DNA from: Aristolochia californica
Taxonomy: Eukaryota > Streptophyta > Magnoliopsida > Piperales > Aristolochiaceae
Reading direction: 5' to 3'
NCBI GenBank assembly: GCA_029961685.1
Contig: JARWKL010000015.1
Location: forward strand, 16,738,801 to 16,802,800
DNA length: 64,000 nucleotides
Positions 53,183 to 64,000 of this stretch are shown one piece after another. A program made the position numbers and the translations under genes. The first letter of the stretch is position 1, and every line of letters starts with the position of its first letter. The notes below the pieces were generated by a model. That model was not told the origin of the DNA. It did no database searches and saw only the letters and a list, made by a program, of their open reading frames with translations.

Positions 53183-56100
53183 TTGTACTAGTGGAATATC
53201 CAAACATAGATAACAAAACTTGGAGTTTATTTTTTAGTGCGTGAAAGAATTTTCTTCACTTATATTTATTATAGTTTCATATTTTTTTTCAAACATCAAC
53301 TCCAAAATTTTCATTTTGTTTACGAAAAGAGTGGGACAAGTTTGGATTTGAAAAAATATTGAACATTTAAAATGGAAACGTACAATGCTAACCGAGATAA
53401 TTCCAAAAAGTATCTCTAATTTTGAAGGATAGGAAAAAAGTGGGTTGTTTGGCTCTGGTAAATATCCAACCACACGTTAATTTGATAATTTAATTTTTTT
53501 GACTCCTTGAATTTTTTTGATAATTAGGTCATTGGCATCTTCAACATGTTACTGGCATGCATACCCACGACATTTAAAACATATTAGGATCAATTAGAAA
53601 TCTCTTTCTTATAATATTCCACCAAGTTTTTAGGGTTTGTACTAGTTGAATTTCCCATACATGGATATCAACATTGGAGTTCATTTTTTAGTACGTGAAA
53701 TTATTTTTTCACATACATTTATTTTAGTTTTCAAATTTTTTTGCATACATGAACTCTAAAATTTTCATTTTGTTGTGATCGTTTTGATTACTAGAAAAGT
53801 GGCACCAGTTTGGATTTGAAAAAAAATTGAACATCCAAAATGGAAACGTACAAACGCTGAGAGAGATAATTCCGAAAAGTATATCTGGTTTTGAAGGATA
53901 GGCAAAAAGTGGTTTGTTTGGCTCTGGTAAATATCCAACCACACGTTAACTTGAGGATTTAATTTTTTCTACTCCTTGAAATTTTTGGATCATTAGGTCT
54001 TTTGCAACTTCAACATGTTTCTGGCATGCATACCCACAACATTTAAAACATGTTAGGATCAATTAGAAATCTCTTTCTTATAAAATTACACCAGGCTATT
54101 AGGGGTTGTACTAGTGGAATTTCCAAAACATGGATAACAAAACTTTGGAGATCATTTTTAAGTGCGTGAAATAATTTTCTTCACTTACATTTATTATAGT
54201 TTTCACATTTTTTTGCATAGAAGAACTCTAAAATTTTCATTTTGTTGTGATCGTTTTGTTTAAGAGGAAAGTGGGACAAGTTTGGATACTATGAAAAATT
54301 GAACATCCAAAATGGAAACGCACAAATTCTAAGAGAGATAATTCCAAAATTTATCTCTGGTTTTGAAGGATCGGCAGAAAGTGGGTTTTTGGCACTAGTA
54401 AATATCCGACCACACGTTAACTTGATAATTAAATTTTTTCAACTTCTTGAAATTTTTTTATCATTAGGTCATTTGTATCTACAACATGTTTCTGGCATGC
54501 ATACCCACCACATTTAAAACATGTTACGATCAATTAGAAATCTCTTTCTTATAAAATTCCACCAAGCTATTAGGGGTTGTACTAGTGGAATTTCCCAAAC
54601 ATGGATAACAAAACTTTGGAGTTCATTTTTTAGTGCGTGAAATAATTTTCTTCACTTACATTAATTATAGTTTTCAAAGTTTTTTGCGTACATGAACTCT
54701 AAAATTTTCATTTTGTTGTGATCATTTTTTTAAAGAGAAAAGTGGGACAAGTTGGGATTTGAAAAAAAATTGAACATCCAAAATTGAAACACACAAATGC
54801 TGAGAGAGATAATTGCAAAAAGAGTGTCTGATTTTGAAGGATAGGCAAAAAGTGGGTTGTTTCGCTCTGGTAAATATCCAACCACATGTTAACTTGAGAA
54901 TTTAGTTTTTTCTACTCCTTGAAATTTTTGGATCATTAGCTCATTTGTATCTACAACATGTTTTTGGGAAGCATACCCACCACATTTAAAACTTGTTTGG
55001 ATCAATTTGAAATCTCTTTCTTATAAAATTCCACCAAGCTATTTGGGGTAGTACTAGTGGAATTTCCCAAACATGGATCCCAAAACTTTAGAGTTCATTT
55101 TTTAGTGTGTGATATAATTTTCTTCACTTACATTTAGTAAAGTTTTCAAATTTTTTTGCATACATGAACTCTAAAATTTTCATTTTCTTGTGATCGTTTT
55201 GTTTACGAGAAAAGTGGAACAATTTTGGATTTGAAAAAAAATTGAACATCCAAAATGGAAACGCACAAATGTTGAGAGAGATAATTCCAAAAAGTATCTC
55301 TCATTTTGAAGGATAGGCAAAACGTGGGTTGTTTGGCTCTGGTAAATATCTAACCACAAGTTAACTTGACAATTTAATTTTTTCTACTCCTTGAAATTTT
55401 TTGATCATTAGGTCATTTGCATCTTCAACATGTTTCTGCATTGTATAGCCACTACATTTAAAACTTGTTAGGATCAATTAGAAATCTCTTTCTTATAAAA
55501 TTACACCTAGCTATTAGGGGTTGTACAAGTGGAATTTCCCAAACATGGATAAAATAACTTTGGAGTTCATTTTTTAGTGCGTGAAAAATTTTCTTCACTT
55601 ACATTTATTATAGTTTTCAAAATTTTTTGCATACATGAACTCTAAAATTTTCATTTTGTTTAGATTGTTTTGTTTACGAGAAAAAGTGGGAAATGTTTGG
55701 ATTTGAAAAAAAATTGAACATCCAAAATGGAAACGCAAAATTGCTGAGAAAGATAATTCCAAAAAGTATATCTGATTTTGAAGGATTGGCAAAAAGTGGG
55801 TTGTTTGGCTCTGGAAAATATCCAACCACATGTTAACTTGAGAATTTCTTTTTTTCTACTCCTAGAAATTTTTTGATCATTAGGTCATTTGCATCTTCAA
55901 TTAGAAATATCTTTCTTACAAAATTCCACCAAGCTATTAGGGGTTGTACCATTGGAATTTCCTAATCATGGATAACAAAACTTTGGAGTTCACTTATTAG
56001 TGCATGAAATAATTTTTTACTCTTACATTTAATACAATTTTCAAATTTTTTTGCATAAATGAACTCTAAAATTTTCATTTTGTTGTGATCATTTAGTTTA

Positions 56101-57828
56101 CGAGAAAAGTGGGAGAAGTTTGGATTTGAAAAAAATTGAACATTCAAAATGGAAACATACAAATGTTGAGAGAGATAATTCCAAAAAGTATCTCTGATTT
56201 TGTAGGAAAGGCAAAAAGTGGGTTGTTTGGCTCTGGTGAATATCCAACGACATGTTAACTTGAGAATTTATTTTCGTTTACTCCTAAATTTTTTTTGGAT
56301 CATTAGAGCTTTTGCATCTTCAACATGTTTCGAGCATGCATACCCACCACATTTAAAACATGTTAGGATCAATTAGAAATATCTTAATTATAAAATTCCA
56401 CCAATATATTAGGGGTTGTACTAGTGGAATTTCCATAACATGGATAACAAAATTTTGGAGTTCATTTTTAAGTTCGTGAAATAACTTTCTTTACTTACAT
56501 TTATTATAGTTTTCATATTTTTTTGCATACATGAACTCTAAAGTTTTCAATTTGTTGAGATCGTTTTCTTTACGTGAAAAGTGGCACAAGTTTGGATTTG
56601 AAAAAAAATTGAACATTCAAAATGGAAACGCACAAATGATGAGAGAGATAATTCCAAAAAGTATCTTTGATTTTGAAGGATAGGCAAAAAGATGGTTGTT
56701 TGGCTCTGGAAAATATCCAACCACAAGTTAACTTGAGAATTTAATTTTTTCTACTCCAAATTTTTTAATCATTAGGTCATATGCATGTTCAACCTGTTTC
56801 TAGCACACATACCAGCCACATTTAAAATAAGTTAGGATCAATTACAAATCTCTTGGTTATAAAATTCCACCAAGCTATTACGGGTTAGAGTAGTGGAATT
56901 TCCCAAACATGGATAACAAAACTTTGGAGTTCATTTTTTAGTGCATGAAATAATTTTCTTCACTTACATTAATTATAGTTTTCAAAAAAAATTTTGAACA
57001 AGAACTCTAGAATTTTCATTTTGTTGCGATCATTTTGTTTATGAGAAAAGTGTAACAAGTTTGGATTTGAATAAAAAATAACATCCAAAATGGAAACACA
57101 CAAATGGTAAGAGAGATAATTTCAAAAAGTATCTCTGATTTTGAAGGATAGGTAAAAAGTGGGTTGTTTGGCTCTTGTAAATATCCAACCACACGTTAAC
57201 TTGAGAATTTAATTTTTTCTACTCCATGAAATTTTTGGATCATTAGGTCATTTGCATCTTCAACATGTTTCTTGCCTCCAAACCCCACACATTTAAAACA
57301 TGTTAGGATCAATTAGAAATCCCTTTCTTATAAAATTCCACCAAGATATTAGGGGTTGTACTTGTGGAATTTCCAGATCATGGATAACAAAACATTGGAG
57401 TTCATTTATAAGTAAGTGAAATAATTTTCTTCACTTACATTTATTATAGTTTTGTTATTTTTTTGCATACATGAACTCTAAAATTTTCATTTTGTTGAGA
57501 TCGTTTTGTTTACGAGAAAAGTGGCACAAGTTTGGATTTGAAAAAAAATTGAACATCGAAAATTGAAACGCACAAATGCTGAGAGAGATTATTCCAAAAT
57601 GTATCTCTGATTATGAAGGATAGGCAAAAAGATGGTTGTTTGGCTCTGGTGAATATCCAACCACACGTTTAACTTGAGAATTTAATTTTTTCCACTCCTT
57701 CAAATTTTTTGATCATTAAGTGATTTTCATCTTCAATATGTTTCTAGCATGGATACCCGCCACATTTAAAACAAGTTAGGATCAATTAGAAATCTCTTTC
57801 TTATAAAATACCACCAAGTTATTAGGGG
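53183..57828. repeat. Block D (monomers 115-124), copy of block C
   Basis: This is the downstream partner of 39352-44518. Its first monomer is chimeric: the start (aatatccaaacatagataac) follows monomer 84 and the later part (catcaactcc, cattttgtttacg with the 14-base loss) follows monomer 85. It lacks a partner for monomer 90, and monomer 120 carries a private deletion. The last pair (44048/57356) still shares ttttgttatttttt. After 57828 the two sides differ: block D continues into the gtagtagtgg type seen at 26596, whereas block C continues into a cttggat-poor type at 44519. Confidence 0.83.
55521..55943. repeat. Monomer 120, 3' internal deletion (423 bp)
   Basis: Near 55895-55903 catttgcatcttcaa continues directly as ttagaaatatc. 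The bases between ttcaacatg and gatcaattag are gone, including the ggcatgcatacccaccac box, about 49 bases. The two joined sites share tcaa, again a short microhomology. The relative at 42170 is intact here, so the loss is private. Confidence 0.87.
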
Positions 57829-58773
57829 TTTTAGTAGTGGAATTTCCCAAACATGGATAACAAAACTTTGGAGTTCAATTTTTAGTGCGTAAAATAATTT
57901 TCTTCACTTACATTTATTATAGTTTTCATATTTTTTTGCATACACGAACTCTAAAATTTTCATTTTGTTGAGATCATTTTGTTTTCGAGAAAAGTGGGAC
58001 AAGTGAGGATTTGAAAAAAAATTTAACATTCAAAATGGAAACGCACAAATGCTAAGAGAGATAATTCCAAAAAGTATCTCTGATTATGAAGGATAGGAAA
58101 AAAGAGGGTTTTTAGGCTCTGGTAAATATCCAACCACATGTTAACTTGAGAATTTAATTTTTTCTACTCTTTGAAATTTTTGGATCATTAGGTCATTTGC
58201 ATCTTCAACATGTTTCTGGCATGCATACCCACCACATTTAAAACATGTTAGGATCAATTAGAAATCTCTTTTTTTATAAAATTCCACCAAACTATTAGGG
58301 ATTGTACTAGTGGAATTTCCCAAACATTGATAACAAAACTTTGGAGTTCATTTTTTAGTGCATGAAAGAATTTTCTTCACTTACATTTATTATAGTTTTC
58401 ATATTTTTTTGCATACATGAACTCTAAAATTTTGATTTTGTTGAGTTCGTTTTGTTTACGAGAAAAGTGGGACAAGTTTGGATTTGAAAAAAAATTGAAC
58501 ATTCAAAATGGAAACGCACAAATGCTAAGTGAGATAATTCAAAAAAGTATCTCTGATTCTGAAGGATAAGCAAAAAGACGGTTTTTAGGCTCTGGTAAAT
58601 ATCCAACCACATGTTAACTTGAGAATTTAATTTTTTCTACTCTTTGAAATTTTTGGATCATTAGGTCATTTGCATCTTCAACATGTTTCAGGCATGCATA
58701 CCCACCACATTTAAAACATGTTAGGATCAATTAGAAATCTCTTTCTTATAAAATTCCACCAAACTATTAGGGA
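57829..58773. repeat. Adjacent near-identical monomer pair (125-126)
   Basis: Two successive monomers share an unusual set of changes: gctaag(a/t)gagataattc, ggtttttaggctctggtaaa, ccacatgttaacttgag, ctactctttgaaattttt and the end aaactattagggattgtac. The shared tract runs from the middle of the first monomer past the start of the third at 58774. Neighbouring monomers elsewhere usually belong to different subfamilies, so this looks like a recent single-monomer (about 473 bp) duplication. Confidence 0.8.
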
Positions 58774-59716
58774 TTGTACTAGTGGAATTTCCCAAACATG
58801 GATAACAAAACTTTGGAGTTCATTTTTTAGAACGTGAAATAATTTTCGTCATTTACATTTATTATAGTTTTCAAATTTTTTTCATACATGAACTCTAAAA
58901 TTTTTATTTTTTTGAGATCTTTTTGTTTACGAGAAAAGTGGGACAACTTTGGATTTGAAAAAAAATTGACATTCAAAATAGAAACGCACAAATACTGAGT
59001 GAGATAATTCCAAAAAGTATATGTGATTTTGAAGGATAGGCAAAAAGTTGGTTGTTTGGCTCTGGTAAATATCCAACCACACATTAACTTGAGAATTTAA
59101 TTTTTTCTACTCCTCGAAATTTTTGGATCTTTAGGGCATTTGCATCTTCAACATGTTTCAGGCTTGCATACCTGCCACATTTAAAACAAGTTAGGATCAA
59201 TTAGAAATCTCTTTCTTATAAAATTCCACCAAGCTATTAGGGGTTGTACTAGTGGAATTTCCCAAACATGGATAACAACACTTTGGAGTTCACTTATTAG
59301 TGCGTGAAATAATTTTCTACACTTACATTGAATACAGTTTTATTATTTTTTTGCATACATGAACTCTAAAATTTTCATTTTGTTGTGCTCGTTTTTGTTT
59401 ACGTAAAAAGGGGGACAAGTTTGGATTTGAAAAAAAATTGAACATCCAAAATGTAAACACTCAAATGCTGAGAGAGATAATTCCAAAAAGTATCTCCGAT
59501 TTTGAAGGATAGATAAAAAGTGGGTTGTTTGGCTCTAGTAAATATCCAATCACACGTTAACTTGAGAATTTAATTTTTTTCTACTCCTTGAAATTTTTGG
59601 ATCATTAGGTCATTTGCATCTTCAACATGTTTCCGGCACGCATACCCACCACATTTAAAACATGTTAGGATCAATTAGAAATCTCTTTCTTATAAAATTC
59701 CACAATCTATTAGGGG

Positions 59717-60187
59717 TTGTACTAGTAGAATTTCCCAAACATGGATAACAAAACTTTAGAGTTCATTTTTTTGTGCGTGAAATAATTTTCTTCACTTACA
59801 TTTAATATAGTTTACATATTTTTTTGCACACATGAAATATAAAATTTTTCTTTTGTTGTGGTTGTTTTGTTAAAGAGAAAAGTTGGACAAGTTTGGATTT
59901 GAAAAAAAATTGAACATCCAAAATGGAAACGCACAAATGCTGAGTGAGATAATTCCAAAAAGTGCTCTGATTTTGAAGGATTGGCTAAAAGTGGGTTGTT
60001 TGACTCTTTTAAATATCCAACCACACGTTAACTTGAGAATTTAATTTCTTCTACTCCATGAAATTTTTGGATCATTAGGTCATTTGCATCTCCAACATGT
60101 TTCTAGCATGCATACTTGCCACATTTGAAATAAGTTAGGATCAATTAGAAATTTCTTTCTTATAAAATTCCACCAAGCTATTAGCGG
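59717..60187. repeat. Monomer 129, close relative of monomer 90 (41700-42169)
   Basis: Both have the junction ccacaatctattag before the start, ctagtagaatttccc or cttgtagaatttccc, tttaatatagtttacatatt, catgaaatataaaatttttc, gttgtggttgttttgttaaa, gagaaaagttggacaag and gactcttttaaatatcc. They are 18017 bases apart and differ at very few positions by eye. A looser version with gtggtagttttgttaaagag starts at 24736, and others at 29422, 32256 and 34137. Confidence 0.8.
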
Positions 60188-62077
60188 TTGTTCTAGTGGA
60201 ATTTCCCAAACATGGATAACAAAACTTTGAAGTTCATTTTTTAGTGCGTGAAAAAACTTTCTTCACTTACATTAATTATTGTTTTCAAATTTTTTTGCGT
60301 ACATGAACTCTAAAATTTTCATTTTGTTGTGATCATTTTGTTTATGGAAAAAGTGGCACAAGTTTAGATTTGAAAAAAAAATTGAACATCCAAAATGGAA
60401 TCGCACAAATGCTGAAAGAGATAATTCCAAAAAGTATCTCCGATTTTGAAGGATAGGCAAAAAGTGGGTTATTTGGCTCTAGTAAATATCCAACCACACG
60501 TTAACCTGAGAATTTAATTTTTTTCTACTCCTTGAAATTTTTGGATCTTTAGGTAATTTGCATATTCAACATGTTTCTGGCATGAGTACCTACCACATTT
60601 AAAACATGTTAGGATCAATTAGAAATCTCTTTCTTATAAAATTCCACCAAGCTATTAGGGGTTGTACTAGAGGAATTTCCCAAACTTGGATAACTAAACT
60701 TTGGAGTTCATTTTTTAGTGCGTGAAATAATTTTCTTCACTTACATTTAGTATAGTTTTCATATTTTTTTCCATACATGAACTCTAAAATTTTCATTTTG
60801 TTGTGATCGGTTTGTTTACGAGAAAAGTGGGACAAGTTAGGATTTGAAAAAACATTGAACATCCAAAATGGAAACCCGCAAATGCTGAGAGTAATAATTC
60901 CAAAAAGTATCTCTCATTTTGAAGGATAGGCAAAAAGTGGGTTGTATGGCACTAGTAAATATCCGACCACATGTAAAACTGAGAATTTAATTTTTTCTAT
61001 TTCTTGAATTTTTTTGATCATTAGGTCATTTACATCTTCAACATGTTTCTGGCATGCATACCCACTACATTTAAAACATTTTAGGAACAATTAGAAATCT
61101 CTTTCTTATAAAATTCTTCCAAGCTAAGAGGGGTTGTACTTGTGGAATTTCCCAAACATGGATAAGAAAACTTTGGAGTTCATTTTTTAGTGCGTGAAAT
61201 AATTTTCTTCACTTACATTTATTATAGTTTTCAATTTTTTTTGCATACAAGAACTCTAAAATTTTCATTTTGTTGTGATCATTTTGTTTACAAAAGAAGT
61301 GGGACAAGTTTGGATTTGAAAAAAAAGGAACATCCAAAATGGAAACGCACAAATGCTGAGAGAAATAATTCCAAAAAAGTATCCATGATTTTGAAGGATT
61401 GGTAAAATGTGGGTTTTTTTGGCTCTGGTAAATATCAAACCACACGTTAACTTGAGAATTTAATTTTTTCTACTCCTTGAAAATTTTGGATCATTAGGTC
61501 ATTTGCATCTTCAACATGTTTCTGGCATGCATACCCACCACATTTAAAACATGTTAGGATCAATTAGAAATATCTTTCCTATAAAATTCCACCAAACTAT
61601 TAGGGGTTGTACTAGTGGAATTTTCCAAACGTGGATAACAAGACATTGGAGTTCATTTTTTAGTGCGTGAAATAAGTTTTTTCACTTACATTTATTATTG
61701 TTTTCAAATTTTTTTGCTTACATGAACTCTAAATTTTCATTTTGTTGACATCGTTTTGTTTACAAGAAAAGAGGGAAATGTTTGGATTTGAAAAAAAAAT
61801 GAACATCCAAAATGGAAACGCACAATTGCTGAGAAATATAATTCCAAAAAGTATCTCTGATTTTGAAGGATTGGCAAAAAGTGGGTTGTTTGGCTGTGGT
61901 ACATATCCAACCACACGTTAACTTGAGAATTTAATTTTTTCAACTCCTTGAAATTTTTTGATCATTAGGTCATTTGCATCTTCAACATGTTTCTGCATTG
62001 CATACCCACTACATTTAAAACATGTTAGGATCAATTAGAAATCTCTTTCTTATAAAATTCCACCAAGCTATTATGTG

Positions 62078-64000
62078 TTGTACTAGTGGAATTTCCAAAA
62101 CATGGATAACAAAACTTTGGAGATCACTTATTAGTGCGTGAAATAATTTTCTACACTTACATTTAATACAGTTTTCAAATTTTTTTGCATACATGAACTC
62201 TAAAACTTTCATTTTGTTGTGATCGTTTTGTTTACGAGAAAAGTGGTACAAGTTTGGATTGGAAAAAAAATGAACATCCAAAATGGAAAAGTAAAAATGT
62301 TGAGAGAAATAATTCCAAAAAGTATCTCTGATTTTGTAGGAAAAGCAAAAAGTGGGTTGTTTGGCTCTGGTGAATATCCAATCACATGTTAACTTGAGAA
62401 TTTAATTTTTTTTACTCCTCAAAATTTTTGGATCACTAGATCATTTGTATCATCATCATGTTTCTGGCACGCATACCCACCACATTTAAAACATGTTAGG
62501 ATCAACTAGAAATATCTTTATTATAAAATTCCACCAATACATTAGGGGTTGTACTAGTGGAATCTCCAGAACATGGATAACAAAACTTTGGAGTTAATTT
62601 TTAAGTGCGTGAAATAATTTTCTTCACTTACATTTATAATAGTTTTCATATATTTTTAAATACATGAAATCTAAAATTTTTAATTTGTTGAGATTGTTTT
62701 GTTTACTTGGAAAGTGGCACTAGTTTGGATTTGAAAAAAAATTGAACATTCAAAATGGAAACGCACAAATGCTGAGAAAGATAATTCCAAAAAGTATCTC
62801 AGATTTTGAACGATAAGCAAAAAGATGGTTGTTTGGCTCTAGAAAATATCCAACCACATGTTAACTTGAGAATTTAATTTTTTCTACTTCTTCAAATTTT
62901 TTGATCATTTGGTGATTTGCATGTTCAACATGTTTCTAGCATACATATCCGCCACATTTAAAATAAGTTAGGATCTATTAGAAATCTCTTTCTTTTAAAA
63001 TTCCACCAAGCTATTACGGGCTGAAGTAGTGGAATTTCCAAAACATGGATAACAAAACTTTGGAGTTCATTTTTTAGTGCATGAAATAATTTTCTTCACT
63101 TACATTTATTATAGTTTTCAAAGTTTTTTGCAGACATGAACTCAAAAATTTTCATTTTGTTGAGATCATTTTTGTTTACGAGAAAAGTGGGAAATGTTTG
63201 GATTTGAAAAAAATTGAACATCCAAAATGGAAACGCACAAATGATGAGAAAGATAATTCCAAAAACTATCTCTGATTTTGAAGAATAGGCAAAAAGTGGG
63301 TTGTTTGGCTCTGGTAAATATCCAACCACACGTTAACTTCTGAATTTAATTTTTTCAACTACTTGAGATTTTTGTATCGTTAGGTCATTTGTATCTTCAA
63401 TATGTTTCCGCATTGCATACCCACTACATTTAAAACATGTAAAGATCAATCAGAAATCTCTTTCTTATAAAATTCCACCAAGCTATTTGGGGTTGTACTA
63501 GTGGAATTTCCCAAACATGGATAACAAAACTCTGGAGTTCACTTATTAGTGCGTGAAATAATTTTCTACACTTTCATTTAATACAGTTTTCCATTTTTTT
63601 GTATACATGAACTTTAAAATTTTCATTTTGTTGTGATCGTTTTGTTTACGTGAAAAGTTGTACAAGTTCGAATTTGAAAAAAATTGAACATCCAAAATAG
63701 AAACCTAAAAATTCTGAGAGATATAATTCCAAAAAGCATCTTTGATTTTTTAGGAAAGGCAAAAAGTGGGTTGTTTGGCTCTGGTGAATATCCAACCACA
63801 CGTTAACTTGAGAATTTAATTTTTTTTACTCGTCAAAATTTTTGGATCGTTAGATTATTTGCATCTTCAACATGTTTTTGGCATGCATACCCACCACATT
63901 TAAAACATGTTAGGATCAATTAGAAATATCTTTATTATAAAATTCAACCAATATATTAGGGGTTGTACTAGTTGAATTTCCAGAACAAGGATAACAAAAC
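62078..64000. repeat. Trimer higher-order repeat reaching the window end (monomers 134-136, then 137 onward)
   Basis: Monomer 137 at 63493 matches monomer 134 at 62078 (cacttattagtgcgtg, ttttctacact, tttaatacagttttc, tttgtaggaaa or tttttaggaaa, ctggtgaatatcc, tactc(c/g)tcaaaatttttgg). The last 38 bases at 63963 match the start of monomer 135 at 62549 (gaat(t/c)tccagaaca). Offsets are 1415 and 1414 bases, three monomers. Monomer 136 (63021) begins like the gagtagtgg type but continues like monomer 133 (gtgggaaatgtttgg), so it appears chimeric. The trimer likely continues past the window. Confidence 0.78.

Larger units (their letters stand above)
1..64000. repeat. Uninterrupted ~472 bp satellite array, about 137 monomers, single orientation
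   Basis: The same ordered set of boxes recurs every 466-474 bases across the window, and no other DNA interrupts it. Using the first base of the box ttgtactagt (or its variants), monomers start at: 1 (one base short), 471, 941, 1410, 1876, 2347, 2760, 3227, 3697, 4151, 4625, 5096, 5473, 5943, 6372, 6843, 7315, 7787, 8256, 8728, 9200, 9787, 10255, 10716, 11185, 11656, 12128, 12592, 13062, 13536, 14004, 14476, 14933, 15401, 15872, 16344, 16815, 17287, 17757, 18229, 18697, 19168, 19630, 20098, 20567, 21122, 21594, 22064, 22534, 22853, 23322, 23793, 24265, 24736, 25206, 25676, 26126, 26596, 27070, 27539, 28009, 28481, 28951, 29422, 29893, 30362, 30834, 31317, 31786, 32256, 32723, 33195, 33668, 34137, 34607, 35079, 35550, 36019, 36490, 36961, 37434, 37946, 38417, 38889, 39352, 39817, 40285, 40757, 41228, 41700, 42170, 42638, 43107, 43579, 44048, 44519, 44991, 45463, 45934, 46402, ~46818 (fused), 47218, 47689, 48159, ~48575 (fused), 48976, 49436, 49910, 50382, 50853, 51325, 51785, 52254, 52725, 53183, 53637, 54106, 54577, 55049, 55521, 55944, 56416, 56885, 57356, 57829, 58302, 58774, 59244, 59717, 60188, 60662, 61134, 61607, 62078, 62549, 63021, 63493, 63963 (38 bases, cut by the window). 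Starts were counted by hand; a few could be off by one or two bases. Confidence 0.97.

Noticed and set aside
1..64000. CRISPR array
   Set aside because: The unit is about 470 bp with variation along its full length. There is no short constant repeat alternating with unrelated spacers and no cas gene.
1..64000. CENP-B box or another known centromere protein site
   Set aside because: I saw no match to the CENP-B box pattern (TTCG, then A, then CGGG at the set spacing). Position at a centromere cannot be judged from this sequence.
1..64000. tRNA, rRNA, other RNA genes, promoters or terminators
   Set aside because: No cloverleaf, RNA polymerase III A/B box pair, rRNA-like stretch or GC-rich hairpin followed by T-run was seen. 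The T-tracts are part of the monomer.

Overview
The whole window is one tandem satellite DNA array. About 137 head-to-tail copies of an AT-rich monomer of roughly 470 bp (majority-rule consensus 472 bp, about 32 % G+C by hand count) run without a break from base 1 to base 64000. All copies lie in one orientation. I found no unrelated DNA: no supportable gene, no RNA gene, no transposon or LTR, no CRISPR array, no telomeric run and no replication origin. Every stretch above 300 bases is satellite.

Arrays this long, with higher-order structure and CpG-decay polymorphism, are typical of eukaryotic heterochromatin (centromeric, pericentromeric or subtelomeric). A plant is my first guess, but nothing in the sequence proves the clade or the chromosomal site. 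I do not recognise the monomer as a named family.

Monomers are numbered from the box ttgtactagt. Layout: (1) 0-9.2 kb, mixed short higher-order groups, including a trimer repeated at 1350 bp and an end-of-block copy 5.0 kb away. (2) 9.2-22.5 kb, a higher-order unit of about ten monomers (4.69 kb), seen in two fairly complete copies and one partial copy. The second complete copy carries an extra out-of-register 555 bp duplication. (3) 22.5-39.3 kb, looser alternating subfamilies with 4-5 monomer periodicities. (4) 39.3-44.5 kb, a block repeated at 53.2-57.8 kb, 13.8 kb downstream. (5) 46.4-52.7 kb, a five-monomer unit present twice, the first copy holding an 817 bp fused dimer that also occurs just upstream. 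(6) 57.8-64 kb, a nearly exact adjacent monomer duplication, then a trimer (about 1415 bp) running off the window end.

The useful biology is array evolution. There are dated-by-sharing deletions, microhomology junctions, partial and out-of-register duplications, chimeric monomers and subfamilies scattered over tens of kilobases, all as expected from repeated unequal exchange and replication slippage. Short open frames recur on the minus strand because the same monomer recurs. They need GTG starts, overlap in two frames and are broken in many copies, so I annotate none as a gene. I saw no evidence of a previously undescribed functional system.
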